DNA of 34,803 nt from positions 1-34,803 of the forward strand of contig MFIO01000028.1 in assembly GCA_001780775.1 (NCBI GenBank), given 5' to 3'. Shown here in pieces: positions 1-6,432 of the stretch (position 1 is its first letter; every line of letters begins with the position of its first letter). A model generated the notes under the pieces. That model searched no databases, was not told where the DNA came from, and was given only the letters and a program-made list of their open reading frames with translations. Made by a program: the position numbers and the translations under genes. Origin of the DNA: Candidatus Giovannonibacteria bacterium RIFCSPLOWO2_12_FULL_43_11c. GTDB lineage: Bacteria; Patescibacteriota; Minisyncoccia; JACPKW01; UBA11713.

Positions 1-1
1 C

Positions 2-85
2 GGCCTCGGCATTTTGATGGGTATGCAGAAATACGGCCTTGTTTCATCCAAGCTCGCAGTGAATAAAGATTTGACTTTGGTATAA
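2..85 (+). CDS. C-terminal end of an unidentified protein (cut by window edge)
   Basis: Frame 2 stays open from the window edge to a TAA at 83-85 and encodes 27 residues: a Gly/Met-rich start (GLGILMGMQKYG) followed by a short polar tail. A good terminator hairpin begins six bases after the stop, which supports a real gene end here. The fragment is too short to name; nothing in it is diagnostic of a family. Confidence 0.45.
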   Translation, partial: GLGILMGMQKYGLVSSKLAVNKDLTLV

Positions 86-90
86 AAATA

Positions 91-127
91 AGAAAGCCCC
101 GACCTTTTCAAGTCTGAGCTTTCTTTT
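91..127. terminator. Bidirectional intrinsic terminator
   Basis: AGAAAGC (91-97) pairs perfectly with GCTTTCT (118-124), with an inner GAC/GTC pairing at 101-103 and 112-114. A T-run follows on the plus strand (124-127), and on the minus strand the arm is followed by TTATTTTTA. It sits between a plus-strand gene ending at 85 and a minus-strand gene ending at 160, so it can end transcription from both sides. Confidence 0.7.
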
Positions 128-159
128 CGCGTCACTCCGGATCACTTCGGATACATGGA

Positions 160-375
160 TTATAGATATCGCCCTACATATCCGGAGCATTTAACCGCCT
201 GTGCTTTGGCGCATTTTTTGTGAAATGAATGTTCACAGCAAGGCACGGCGGCTTTTCCAAGAACAGCTTCGTTGGGCGCTTTTTTCTCGCAACGAATACA
301 TCTAACATCCGGTTGCCAAGAAGATAGAGGCCGAAATAAAACAAAGCCTGCTAATGGAGTCAGCTTTGCATCCAT
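160..375 (-). CDS. Small Cys/His-rich putative zinc-binding protein
   Basis: A 71-residue protein I do not recognise. Its C-terminal half carries a CxxC (RCIRCEKK) followed about 20 residues later by CCEHSFHKKC and a further KC, a ligand pattern that resembles a small treble-clef or RING-like zinc site. The N-terminus is hydrophobic but too short for a clear membrane segment. I chose the ATG at 373-375 over the one at 385-387 because GGAGG lies five bases upstream of it; the earlier ATG overlaps this ribosome binding site. The gene stands alone, with a near-consensus promoter (466-494) and a terminator (91-127). It could bind zinc structurally or a nucleic acid; function unknown. Confidence 0.65.
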   Translation of the reverse strand: MDAKLTPLAGFVLFRPLSSWQPDVRCIRCEKKAPNEAVLGKAAVPCCEHSFHKKCAKAQAVKCSGYVGRYL

Positions 376-465
376 ACTCACCTCCAAAAAATTAAAGATC
401 GATTTTAGCTCGCTTGCGCGAACCGGAAGAAAACAATATGAGTTGAAAAATTTGCTATTTGCTCT

Positions 466-494
466 ATTATACGCCTAATAGTTAAAATGGTCAA
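466..494 (-). promoter_or_regulatory. Strong sigma70-type promoter for the small zinc protein
   Basis: On the minus strand TTGACC (489-494) is followed after exactly 17 bases by a perfect TATAAT (466-471). The transcript would start near 459 and carry a leader of about 85 bases. That leader contains a small TCGC-GCAA-GCGA hairpin (GNRA-type loop) at 410-421 and the GGAGG ribosome binding site just before the ATG. Confidence 0.75.
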
Positions 495-498
495 TAGT

Positions 499-527
499 TT
501 GACTTAAATATGGGGATATGTTATCTT
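499..527 (+). promoter_or_regulatory. Putative extended -10 promoter for the sigma4/HARE gene
   Basis: TTGACT (499-504), 17-base spacer, TATCTT (522-527), with a TG one base upstream of the -10 (519-520). The predicted start lies only about seven bases before the ATG at 541, leaving no room for a Shine-Dalgarno sequence. It is divergent from and close to the minus-strand promoter at 466-494. Confidence 0.5.
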
Positions 528-540
528 TAATTAATTATAT

Positions 541-1563
541 ATGCAGCTTTTTAATGCAATTAAGGTTAGTGAGGAATTTTTAGGAGTGCTTCCCAAAAGA
601 GTTAGAGATGTCATTGAGCGCCGCTTTGGCATTGGAAAATCAAAGGATAGGAAGACTTTGGAAGCGATCGGGACATCATACGGGATAACTCGCGAGCGCG
701 TCAGGCAGATCGAAGCGCATGGTCTCAAAAAGCTAAATTCCAACAACTCTATTAAGGATAAAAAGGACGTTTTTGATGCGTTGAAATCCGAGCTTTTGCG
801 TCGCGGAGGCATTGTCGAGGAAGAAAAATTTCTGTCTTCGCTAGCAAAAACTCAGGAAGAAAAAAATAATATAAGGTTTCTTTTGACTTTAGACAATTAT
901 TTTAAGAGGAATAAGGAGGACGAAGAATTTTATGGGCGCTGGAGCGCGGACGAAAAATTGGCTTCCGCGTGCCATGAAACTTTGCGATTATTGCATAAGA
1001 ATCTCGAAGGGAAAGATCCCATGGAAGACGCGGAGATTAAGGCAAAGCTTGCGGAGATAGCCCAAACTAATTTTAGCCAAAATCTTGGACCAGATGCCCT
1101 TGAATCGTGGCTTTCTGTTTCAAAACTAGTTGCAAGAAACAAGCTAGGGGGCTGGGGCTTGGTTGATTCTCCTCATATCTCGCCAAGAGGGGTTCGGGAC
1201 CTCGCTTTTTTGGTGATGAAACAGCACGGATCGCCAATGCACTTTTCCGAAGTGACGCAGGCGATCAAGAAAAATCTTTCGGAGCCTGCGCACCTGCAAA
1301 CAGTGCACAACGAACTGATTAAAGATGATCGGTTTGTTTTGGTTGGGCGCGGTCTTTACGCGCTTCGCGAATGGGGCTACGAGCCAGGGACTGTCAAAGA
1401 CATAATAAAAAATATTCTTACTTCTTCCGGTCCATTGCCAAAAGAGAAGGTCATAGAAAAAGTTCTCAAAGAGCGCCACGTTAAAACAGCAACCATACTT
1501 ATAAATCTCCAGGATAAGCGCAATTTCAAATCTTTGGACGATGGGTCCATTACCCTCGTTTAA
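541..1563 (+). CDS. Sigma-70 region 4-like / HARE-HTH transcription regulator
   Basis: A 340-residue protein. Residues about 12-65 read as sigma-70 region 4: a helix ending in RRFG, then TLEAIGTSYGITRERVRQIEA, the classical helix-turn-helix that contacts the -35 element. Residues about 214-280 match the HARE-HTH winged helix (as in the RNA polymerase delta subunit), with the typical VHNELIKDDRFVLVGRGLYAL strand. A second winged-helix-like segment may follow to the C-terminus. Region 2, which melts the -10 element, is absent, so this is not a complete sigma factor; it more probably modulates RNA polymerase. There is no Shine-Dalgarno sequence, and the promoter at 499-527 would give an almost leaderless mRNA. 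Domain calls are firm; the exact role is inferred. Confidence 0.85.
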   Translation: MQLFNAIKVSEEFLGVLPKRVRDVIERRFGIGKSKDRKTLEAIGTSYGITRERVRQIEAHGLKKLNSNNSIKDKKDVFDALKSELLRRGGIVEEEKFLSSLAKTQEEKNNIRFLLTLDNYFKRNKEDEEFYGRWSADEKLASACHETLRLLHKNLEGKDPMEDAEIKAKLAEIAQTNFSQNLGPDALESWLSVSKLVARNKLGGWGLVDSPHISPRGVRDLAFLVMKQHGSPMHFSEVTQAIKKNLSEPAHLQTVHNELIKDDRFVLVGRGLYALREWGYEPGTVKDIIKNILTSSGPLPKEKVIEKVLKERHVKTATILINLQDKRNFKSLDDGSITLV

Positions 1564-1586
1564 GTTATTTCACATTTTAATTTTTT

Positions 1587-2894
1587 ATGAATATCCTTGC
1601 GGAAATACAGGATGTATTATTAGGCCTTTGGTGGGTCTGGCTGACTTTTCTTGCCGGTATGCTTTTTGCCTCATCGTGGATTGCGTGGCGCCAAGCTCTC
1701 TACAAGAGAAATATTGTTTGGGCACTCTTGGATATAAAATTGCCGAGGGAAGCGAAAAGAGGCCCGAAAGTCATGGAACAGATAATGATGAATATCTGGG
1801 CACTTCGAAATACGCCGGGAAATCTCCGCGAATGGTATTGGGATGGGGAGTCAACGCAATGGTACTCTTTTGAGATTGTCAGTTTCGGCGGGGATATTCA
1901 TTTTTTTCTTCGCGCGCCTGCGCGCTACGTCAACATCATTAAAGCCAATTTTTATGGACATTATCCGGATTGCGAAGTTGAAGAAGTTCAAGATTATATG
2001 GATCGTTTTCCGAAAACCGTGCCCGAACTTTATCAGAGTGGCTACTACTTATTTGGGCTAGAAATGTTTCTTGCTAAAAATAATGCCTATCCCGTCCGGA
2101 CATATTTGGAATTCGAATCTGACGACGAAATTCAAAACATAGACCCTATCGCGGGATTGCTCGAAGTGCTTTCTAAAATTCAATCGGATGAAGTTGTAAT
2201 GATGCAGGTTGTCGCTCGTCCGGCATCAATAAATCCACCCAACAAATTAGTCAAACTCTCAGAAGAAGAGATTAAGCGGCTGAAGGAAGAAGCTATCAAA
2301 AAAGCTCCAAAGAAAGGAGCGATCTTGGATTTTGAGGATACGATCGGGGCAATATCGTCGCGAACGCCGGGAGAAACGGAGATTATGAAAGCGATTGAAA
2401 AAAAAGCTACAAAAAATTATTTCGAAACAATGATTCGTTATATTTACTTGGCGCCCAAAGAAACTTTTAATATAGTTTTGCCGTATCGGGGGCTCCGTAT
2501 CTCGTTTCAGCAGTTCAGCATACCTAACTCGAACCATTTTGATGTAAATTATCAAACATGGACGAGGACTTGGCTTTGGGAATGGCCGTATATTTTTGCG
2601 AAAAGAAGGGGCGAAGGGCACAAAGCGAGAATGTGGGATAATGTGAGAAACCGCAAACTCCCGCAAGGCACCTTTATGGGCAAACTTGCCCAATTCCATA
2701 TTTTTACCTCGTCTTTTTCCCAGAGAATTTCACTTTTGAATACGGAGGAACTTGCGACTCTCTGGCATCTTCCGACCGAGGCCGTTGTAACCCAGCCTAT
2801 CATGGAAAGGATCGAAGCTAAGAAAATGGGCCCTCCTCCAAATTTGCCAATCTTCAGGGAGGGGAACAGGGACTTGCCAGAAATTATGAAATAA
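1587..2894 (+). CDS. Conserved membrane-anchored protein, DUF8128-like
   Basis: A 435-residue protein with one N-terminal membrane segment (about residues 11-33, LLGLWWVWLTFLAGMLFASSW) and a large soluble part. Recurrent features are the FEIVSFGGDIHFFLRAP strand, a charged helix (SEEEIKRLKEEAIKKAPKK, about 224-242) and a Trp-rich WTRTWLWEWPYIFAKRR stretch. I know this type as a Patescibacteria protein regularly encoded beside VirD4-like ATPases; the Pfam name I would test is DUF8128. It begins 23 bases after the regulator gene and is followed after one base by the next gene, so all are probably co-transcribed. A membrane partner or anchor for the ATPase is an inference from context. Confidence 0.75.
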   Translation: MNILAEIQDVLLGLWWVWLTFLAGMLFASSWIAWRQALYKRNIVWALLDIKLPREAKRGPKVMEQIMMNIWALRNTPGNLREWYWDGESTQWYSFEIVSFGGDIHFFLRAPARYVNIIKANFYGHYPDCEVEEVQDYMDRFPKTVPELYQSGYYLFGLEMFLAKNNAYPVRTYLEFESDDEIQNIDPIAGLLEVLSKIQSDEVVMMQVVARPASINPPNKLVKLSEEEIKRLKEEAIKKAPKKGAILDFEDTIGAISSRTPGETEIMKAIEKKATKNYFETMIRYIYLAPKETFNIVLPYRGLRISFQQFSIPNSNHFDVNYQTWTRTWLWEWPYIFAKRRGEGHKARMWDNVRNRKLPQGTFMGKLAQFHIFTSSFSQRISLLNTEELATLWHLPTEAVVTQPIMERIEAKKMGPPPNLPIFREGNRDLPEIMK

Positions 2895-2895
2895 C

Positions 2896-3459
2896 ATGGA
2901 AAATTTTGATCCAATCGGCGGCGGCTTTTTAGTCCAAGGAATTGTAGATTTTTTCTCCGGAAAGTCTGGCGGCGGCGCGTGGGATTTTTCAACAATTTAT
3001 TCCATTTTGGCTTTTTTAAAGGTCATATTCATATTTTTCTTGGTGCTTTTTGTCTGCGGAATAATTTATGTCATCTATGAGTTTAGAAAATTACGCCCGA
3101 ACTATAAGCTTGTTTATAATGAGAATGCGGTACCTCAAAAGAAAGTCACAAAGAGTCATTGGGGAAAAATTATGGCGAGGTTTGGCGCGGGTACGGAATC
3201 GGACTGGAGACTTGCGATAGTTGAAGCGGACAGCTTAGTCGACGAAGTTTTTAAAAAAATCGGTTTTACTGGGGAAACGTTGGGAGAGAGGATTTCTTCG
3301 ATTACCCCCAATGAGGTCCATTCTATCGCGGAATTAAGAGATGCTCATAAAATACGTAATAATCTAGTCCATACGCCTGGATATAAAATATCAAGAGAAG
3401 AAGCGGAGCGGGCATTGCGCCATTATCAAAAAGTACTTGAAGAGCTGGAGATGATATAA
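2896..3459 (+). CDS. Membrane-anchored HEPN-like domain protein
   Basis: A 187-residue protein with a Gly-rich N-terminus, one strong membrane helix (about 37-61, FLKVIFIFFLVLFVCGIIYVI) and a cytoplasmic helical domain. That domain ends with HKIRNNLVHTPGYKISREEAERALRHY; R154 and H159 form an R-x4-H motif of the kind that marks HEPN-fold proteins, where it can be an RNase active site. The start lies one base after the stop of the DUF8128-like gene and the stop touches the VirD4-like gene, so the three are translationally linked. It could equally be a non-catalytic HEPN-type scaffold; no nucleotidyltransferase partner is adjacent. The fold assignment is moderate and activity is not shown. Confidence 0.65.
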   Translation: MENFDPIGGGFLVQGIVDFFSGKSGGGAWDFSTIYSILAFLKVIFIFFLVLFVCGIIYVIYEFRKLRPNYKLVYNENAVPQKKVTKSHWGKIMARFGAGTESDWRLAIVEADSLVDEVFKKIGFTGETLGERISSITPNEVHSIAELRDAHKIRNNLVHTPGYKISREEAERALRHYQKVLEELEMI

Positions 3460-4962
3460 TTGAGTAGAATGTCAAACGAATCAAAAGTTCAAATAATAAC
3501 TCATGCGCCTCCTCCTCCAGATTTACCAGTATATCAGCGAGTGGATCCGAAGGGCGTAAATTTTTTCGGACGCACGAATTATGTAGCGGCTCTTGAAGAG
3601 AAACGATTCATTTTTGGCATAAAAAGGGGGGACCGCAGGCGGCATATGTATATAGTAGGAAAGTCCGGAGTCGGAAAGTCAAAACTTTTGGAACTTTTAA
3701 TCAGGCAGGATATTGCTTACGGTCACGGCGTTTGCTTAATTGATCCCCACGGCGACGTTATTCAGGAGATTTTAAATTTTGTCCCAGAAAATAGAATTAA
3801 TGATGTCGTTCTGATCGATCCTTCGGACACGAAATTTCCTGTTTCGTTCAATCCACTAGATAACGTGCATCCCGATATGAAACACCAATTCACTCAAGGA
3901 CTGATTGAGGTTATGGAAAAACAATTCGGGGCGAACTGGACTCCTCGGCTTGAGCATGTATTCCGATTTACAACTCTTGCACTTTTGGATTACCCTGCGG
4001 CAACAATGCGCGGAATGATCTCTATGCTCACAGACCGCGAATACCGACAGCGCGTCGTTGATTATATAACAGATGACATGGTAAAGCGTTTCTGGGCTGT
4101 AGAATTCGCGGATTGGTCCGAGAAATTCGATACGGAAGCGATAATCCCGCTTGTTAACAAGTTGGGTCAGTTTTTATCCGACCCGCTTCTGCGGAATATC
4201 TTTGCTCAAAGAGAAAATAAAATTGACCTCGAGAAAATAATGAACGAAGGCAAGATTTTACTCATAAATCTTTCTAAGGGAAGGCTCGGCGAGGAAAACT
4301 CTAGTTTTTTTGGCTCTATGTTCATTACGAAAATCAAGCAGGCCGGCATGGCTCGCGCCTCGCTTCCTGAAAAAGAGCGCACCGATTTTTATTTATATGT
4401 TGATGAGTTTCATAATTTAGTCACAAATACTTTCGAGAATATATTTTCGGAGGCGAGAAAATACGGCTTATGTCTAATTGTCGCGCACCAATATATGTCC
4501 CAGTTGCTTCCGGCAGTTCAAGCGACCGTATTGGGAAATTCTGGCACTCTTGTGGTTTTCAGGATCGGAGGGGACGACGCGAAGAAACTGGAATCGGAAA
4601 TGACCCCGATTTTCAAGGCTAAAGACATGATCAATCTCGGCATGCAGGAGTTCTACATCAAAATGACGATCGACGGCAATACTTATGATCCTTTTTCTGC
4701 GGAGACGCTTAAAATAATGCCCGCGACGCACGGAAGTTTTAAAGAAAAAATATTAAAATTTTCCCGCGATACCTACGCGATTCCGGTTGATGAAGTGAAA
4801 AGAAAACTCGAAGAAGAAGAAAAAGAGCTTTTATTTGGAAAAAAGGGCAAGCCAGCCGAAGGGGAAGAAAAGCCCGACGCAAGTCTGCCTGCGGCGGACA
4901 AGCAGACGGGCCTGCCTAGCTCCAAAAGTGCTGGCGGGGAGGGCCCATCCCCGATGGTTTAA
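3460..4962 (+). CDS. VirD4/TraD-like P-loop ATPase (copy 1)
   Basis: A 500-residue protein of the VirD4/TraG coupling-protein type: Walker A VGKSGVGKS near residues 66-74, an IDPHGD motif shortly after, Walker B FYLYVDEFHNL near 309-319, and a TraM-recognition-type C-terminal ATPase half. No membrane segment is present, so anchoring may come from the two preceding membrane proteins. It closely resembles the second copy at 8597-10468 but lacks its zinc ribbon. The start is uncertain: TTG at 3460 has GGAG nine bases upstream, whereas ATG at 3469 has only a weak GAG. The last 40 residues are low-complexity (Pro/Ala/Gly/Lys) and contain an imperfect palindrome at 4883-4907. No relaxase or VirB genes are nearby, so a DNA-pumping or translocation role is inferred only from the family. 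Confidence 0.85.
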   Translation: MSRMSNESKVQIITHAPPPPDLPVYQRVDPKGVNFFGRTNYVAALEEKRFIFGIKRGDRRRHMYIVGKSGVGKSKLLELLIRQDIAYGHGVCLIDPHGDVIQEILNFVPENRINDVVLIDPSDTKFPVSFNPLDNVHPDMKHQFTQGLIEVMEKQFGANWTPRLEHVFRFTTLALLDYPAATMRGMISMLTDREYRQRVVDYITDDMVKRFWAVEFADWSEKFDTEAIIPLVNKLGQFLSDPLLRNIFAQRENKIDLEKIMNEGKILLINLSKGRLGEENSSFFGSMFITKIKQAGMARASLPEKERTDFYLYVDEFHNLVTNTFENIFSEARKYGLCLIVAHQYMSQLLPAVQATVLGNSGTLVVFRIGGDDAKKLESEMTPIFKAKDMINLGMQEFYIKMTIDGNTYDPFSAETLKIMPATHGSFKEKILKFSRDTYAIPVDEVKRKLEEEEKELLFGKKGKPAEGEEKPDASLPAADKQTGLPSSKSAGGEGPSPMV

Positions 4963-4966
4963 AAGC

Positions 4967-4993
4967 CCACTTGGAAGCCGAGCTTCCAAGTGG
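4967..4993. repeat. Left REP-like hairpin of the RAYT element
   Basis: A perfect 12-bp stem: CCACTTGGAAGC (4967-4978) pairs with 4982-4993 around a three-base CGA loop. The core (4969-4991) is identical to 5646-5668 on the other side of the transposase gene. No T-run follows, so it does not look like a terminator. Confidence 0.9.
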
Positions 4994-5005
4994 TATCATT
5001 TGCTC

Positions 5006-5641
5006 ATGCGAAAGACAGTTTTTGTTGATAGAGAATTTTATCATCTATACAATCGTGGCGTAGATAAACGCGATATATTTTTAGATAAGTGGGACTTTGA
5101 GCGGTTTTTTACGAGTATTGAAGAATTTAATGCCATAGATCCCATTGGCAGTATTTATGAAAACTCTTTTAGTAAAGAAAAACATCGTGCTAAGAAGTTA
5201 GTTGATTTTATTGCGTATTGTGTAAATCCGAATCACTATCATTTTATTCTTAGACAGTTGGTTGAAAAAGGAATCGAGAAGTTTATGCATAGGTTTGGAA
5301 CTGGATATACTAAATATTTTAATAACAAATACAAACGAGATGGAGTTTTATTTCAAGGAAAATTTAAAGCAGTCCGTATTGATACAAATGAATATTTGCT
5401 ACACCTGAGTTCTTATGTGAATTTAAATGATAGAGTTCATAAACTCGGAAGCCGGTTTTCCAAATCGAGCTGGAGAGAATATCTAAATGGGGGAGAGGGA
5501 TTATGTAAGAAAAATTTAATTTTGAAACAATTCAAAGAAACTTTAGAATACAAAGAATTTGCGGAGAGTTCGCTCAAAGATATTCTTGAACGGAAGAAGC
5601 TACACAAGGAAATGGAGAACTTGTTACTCGAAGCTAATTAA
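5006..5641 (+). CDS. REP-associated tyrosine transposase (Y1_Tnp, HUH family)
   Basis: A 211-residue single-strand transposase. The N-terminus (FVDREFYHLYNRGVDKRDIF) and the HUH metal-binding motif in CVNPNHYHFIL (HYH, about residues 76-78) are diagnostic of Y1 transposases; the catalytic tyrosine is probably in FGTGYTKYFNNKY, followed by DGVLFQGKFKAVRI, which is typical of RAYTs. The reading frame extends upstream through the hairpin, but the ATG at 5006 gives the standard N-terminus and lies 12 bases after the left hairpin. There is no Shine-Dalgarno sequence, so expression may be low. The protein appears intact. Members of this family cut and join single-stranded DNA at REP hairpins. Confidence 0.92.
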   Translation: MRKTVFVDREFYHLYNRGVDKRDIFLDKWDFERFFTSIEEFNAIDPIGSIYENSFSKEKHRAKKLVDFIAYCVNPNHYHFILRQLVEKGIEKFMHRFGTGYTKYFNNKYKRDGVLFQGKFKAVRIDTNEYLLHLSSYVNLNDRVHKLGSRFSKSSWREYLNGGEGLCKKNLILKQFKETLEYKEFAESSLKDILERKKLHKEMENLLLEAN

Positions 5642-5644
5642 ACT

Positions 5645-5669
5645 AACTTGGAAGCCGAGCTTCCAAGTT
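5645..5669. repeat. Right REP-like hairpin of the RAYT element
   Basis: An 11-bp perfect stem (5645-5655 with 5659-5669) around a CGA loop, three bases after the transposase stop codon. It shares 23 consecutive bases with the left copy and differs only in the outermost base pairs. Confidence 0.9.
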
Positions 5670-5718
5670 GCTGCTAAAAATGACGGAGCGGCTCCGATGA
5701 TCTGATTTTTTGAATTAA

Positions 5719-5747
5719 AAAAGGCCGAATGTGAAGTTCGTCCTTTT
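5719..5747 (-). terminator. Intrinsic terminator, mainly for the minus-strand membrane protein gene
   Basis: AAAAGG (5719-5724) pairs with CCTTTT (5742-5747) and CGAA (5726-5729) with TTCG (5737-5740), with one mismatch and a seven-base loop. Read on the minus strand, the hairpin is followed by a strong TTTTTTAATTC tract. The stem begins at the last base of the minus-strand stop codon (TGA, 5747-5749). It may also stop plus-strand read-through from the transposase gene. Confidence 0.7.
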
Positions 5748-6355
5748 CATTGTGCACCGATTTTACTTAGCATGAGTATCAAGATAATTGAAACCATCAC
5801 CAATGCTCTTAAAGCATATATCGTGGCCAACAAATCTTTTTTTCTCATCGCGACGGCAACCGAAAGAATGCCAGCTAGCCATATGCCTCCCCACATTATG
5901 AATGACTCCTCGTTGGTATTGGCGTACCAAAGTTTGGAGAAAGTTGGGAAATATGCGATGAATAGAATAAACTGGGAAATTAAATTTGTCGTGAAATGGT
6001 TTCTCTTGATCAGCCAGATAACGATCATAACTAGAGAGAGGGAAACACAAATCTTGTCCGTTGTGCTGATTGGGAATATGCTCCAACCGCGCGTAGCTAC
6101 AATCGCTATAACTATAGAGGTTACAATGAACGCGTCGCAAAGGTTCATAATATTATCAGACAGGTTCCGGCCATTTATCTGTGCCTTGTTTTCTCTCTCG
6201 AATTTATAGCTGGCCAGGCTTACGACTACGGCAACAAAAAAAAGAAACCATGTTGCGAATGACCCAACAGGTTCACCGCGATAGATAAGACATATGTAAT
6301 ATATGCCACATCCAATCATCAGCGATGCTGCGAGTAATTTCAGGATTTTATCCAC
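5747..6355 (-). CDS. Seven-helix membrane protein of unknown function
   Basis: A 202-residue protein made almost wholly of hydrophobic helices; I count about seven (roughly residues 5-24, 33-51, 72-89, 99-116, 121-138, 149-168, 176-195) with short charged loops such as YKFERENKAQ. A TWxLF-type segment in helix 2 (SFATWFLFF) recalls small seven-helix PQ-loop-like proteins, but I cannot assign a family. I chose GTG at 6353-6355 because AGGAGG lies seven bases upstream; longer reading through 6448 has no ribosome site. It is monocistronic, with its own promoter (6393-6421) and terminator. Confidence 0.75.
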   Translation of the reverse strand: MDKILKLLAASLMIGCGIYYICLIYRGEPVGSFATWFLFFVAVVVSLASYKFERENKAQINGRNLSDNIMNLCDAFIVTSIVIAIVATRGWSIFPISTTDKICVSLSLVMIVIWLIKRNHFTTNLISQFILFIAYFPTFSKLWYANTNEESFIMWGGIWLAGILSVAVAMRKKDLLATIYALRALVMVSIILILMLSKIGAQ

Positions 6356-6392
6356 AAACTCACCTCCTAAATTAATTAAGGAAATTTGACTC

Positions 6393-6421
6393 AATCTAGC
6401 ATATTTTCTGGAAATAATCAA
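6393..6421 (-). promoter_or_regulatory. Promoter of the seven-helix membrane protein gene
   Basis: On the minus strand TTGATT (6416-6421), a 17-base spacer and TAGATT (6393-6398), with TGC immediately upstream of the -10 as in extended -10 promoters. The leader would be about 30 bases and ends in AGGAGGTGAG before the GTG start. Confidence 0.6.
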
Positions 6422-6432
6422 TAATAGTGTAT

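Larger units (their letters stand above)
4967..5669 (+). mobile_element. RAYT-type element: Y1 transposase between two identical hairpins
   Basis: A single HUH-type transposase gene (5006-5641) is flanked on both sides by the same palindrome (4967-4993 and 5645-5669), sharing a 23-base core. This is the arrangement of REP-associated tyrosine transposases, in which the protein recognises the hairpin and can mobilise it. The left hairpin starts five bases after the VirD4-like stop codon. No target-site duplication was evident by eye. Element ends are inferred from the hairpins. Confidence 0.7.

Noticed and set aside
2259-2995. Long minus-strand open frames inside the DUF8128-like gene
   Set aside because: Antisense shadows with no ribosome sites and no recognisable domains.
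4883-4907. GTCTGC/GCAGAC imperfect hairpin in the low-complexity tail of the VirD4-like gene
   Set aside because: Only six pairs with a 13-base loop; too weak to list as a repeat, though its words resemble the palindrome at 23840.
4835-5005. Upstream extension of the transposase reading frame
   Set aside because: It overlaps the ATPase gene and translates the hairpin; the family N-terminus begins at 5006.
5763-6209. Additional open frames on both strands over the membrane protein gene
   Set aside because: The frame 5747-6355 has the promoter, ribosome site, terminator and coherent membrane helices; the others do not.
6386-6418. Plus-strand promoter (TTGACT ... AATAAT) for copy 1
   Set aside because: Spacing is 21 bases, too long, and there is no better -10; I could not support a promoter there.
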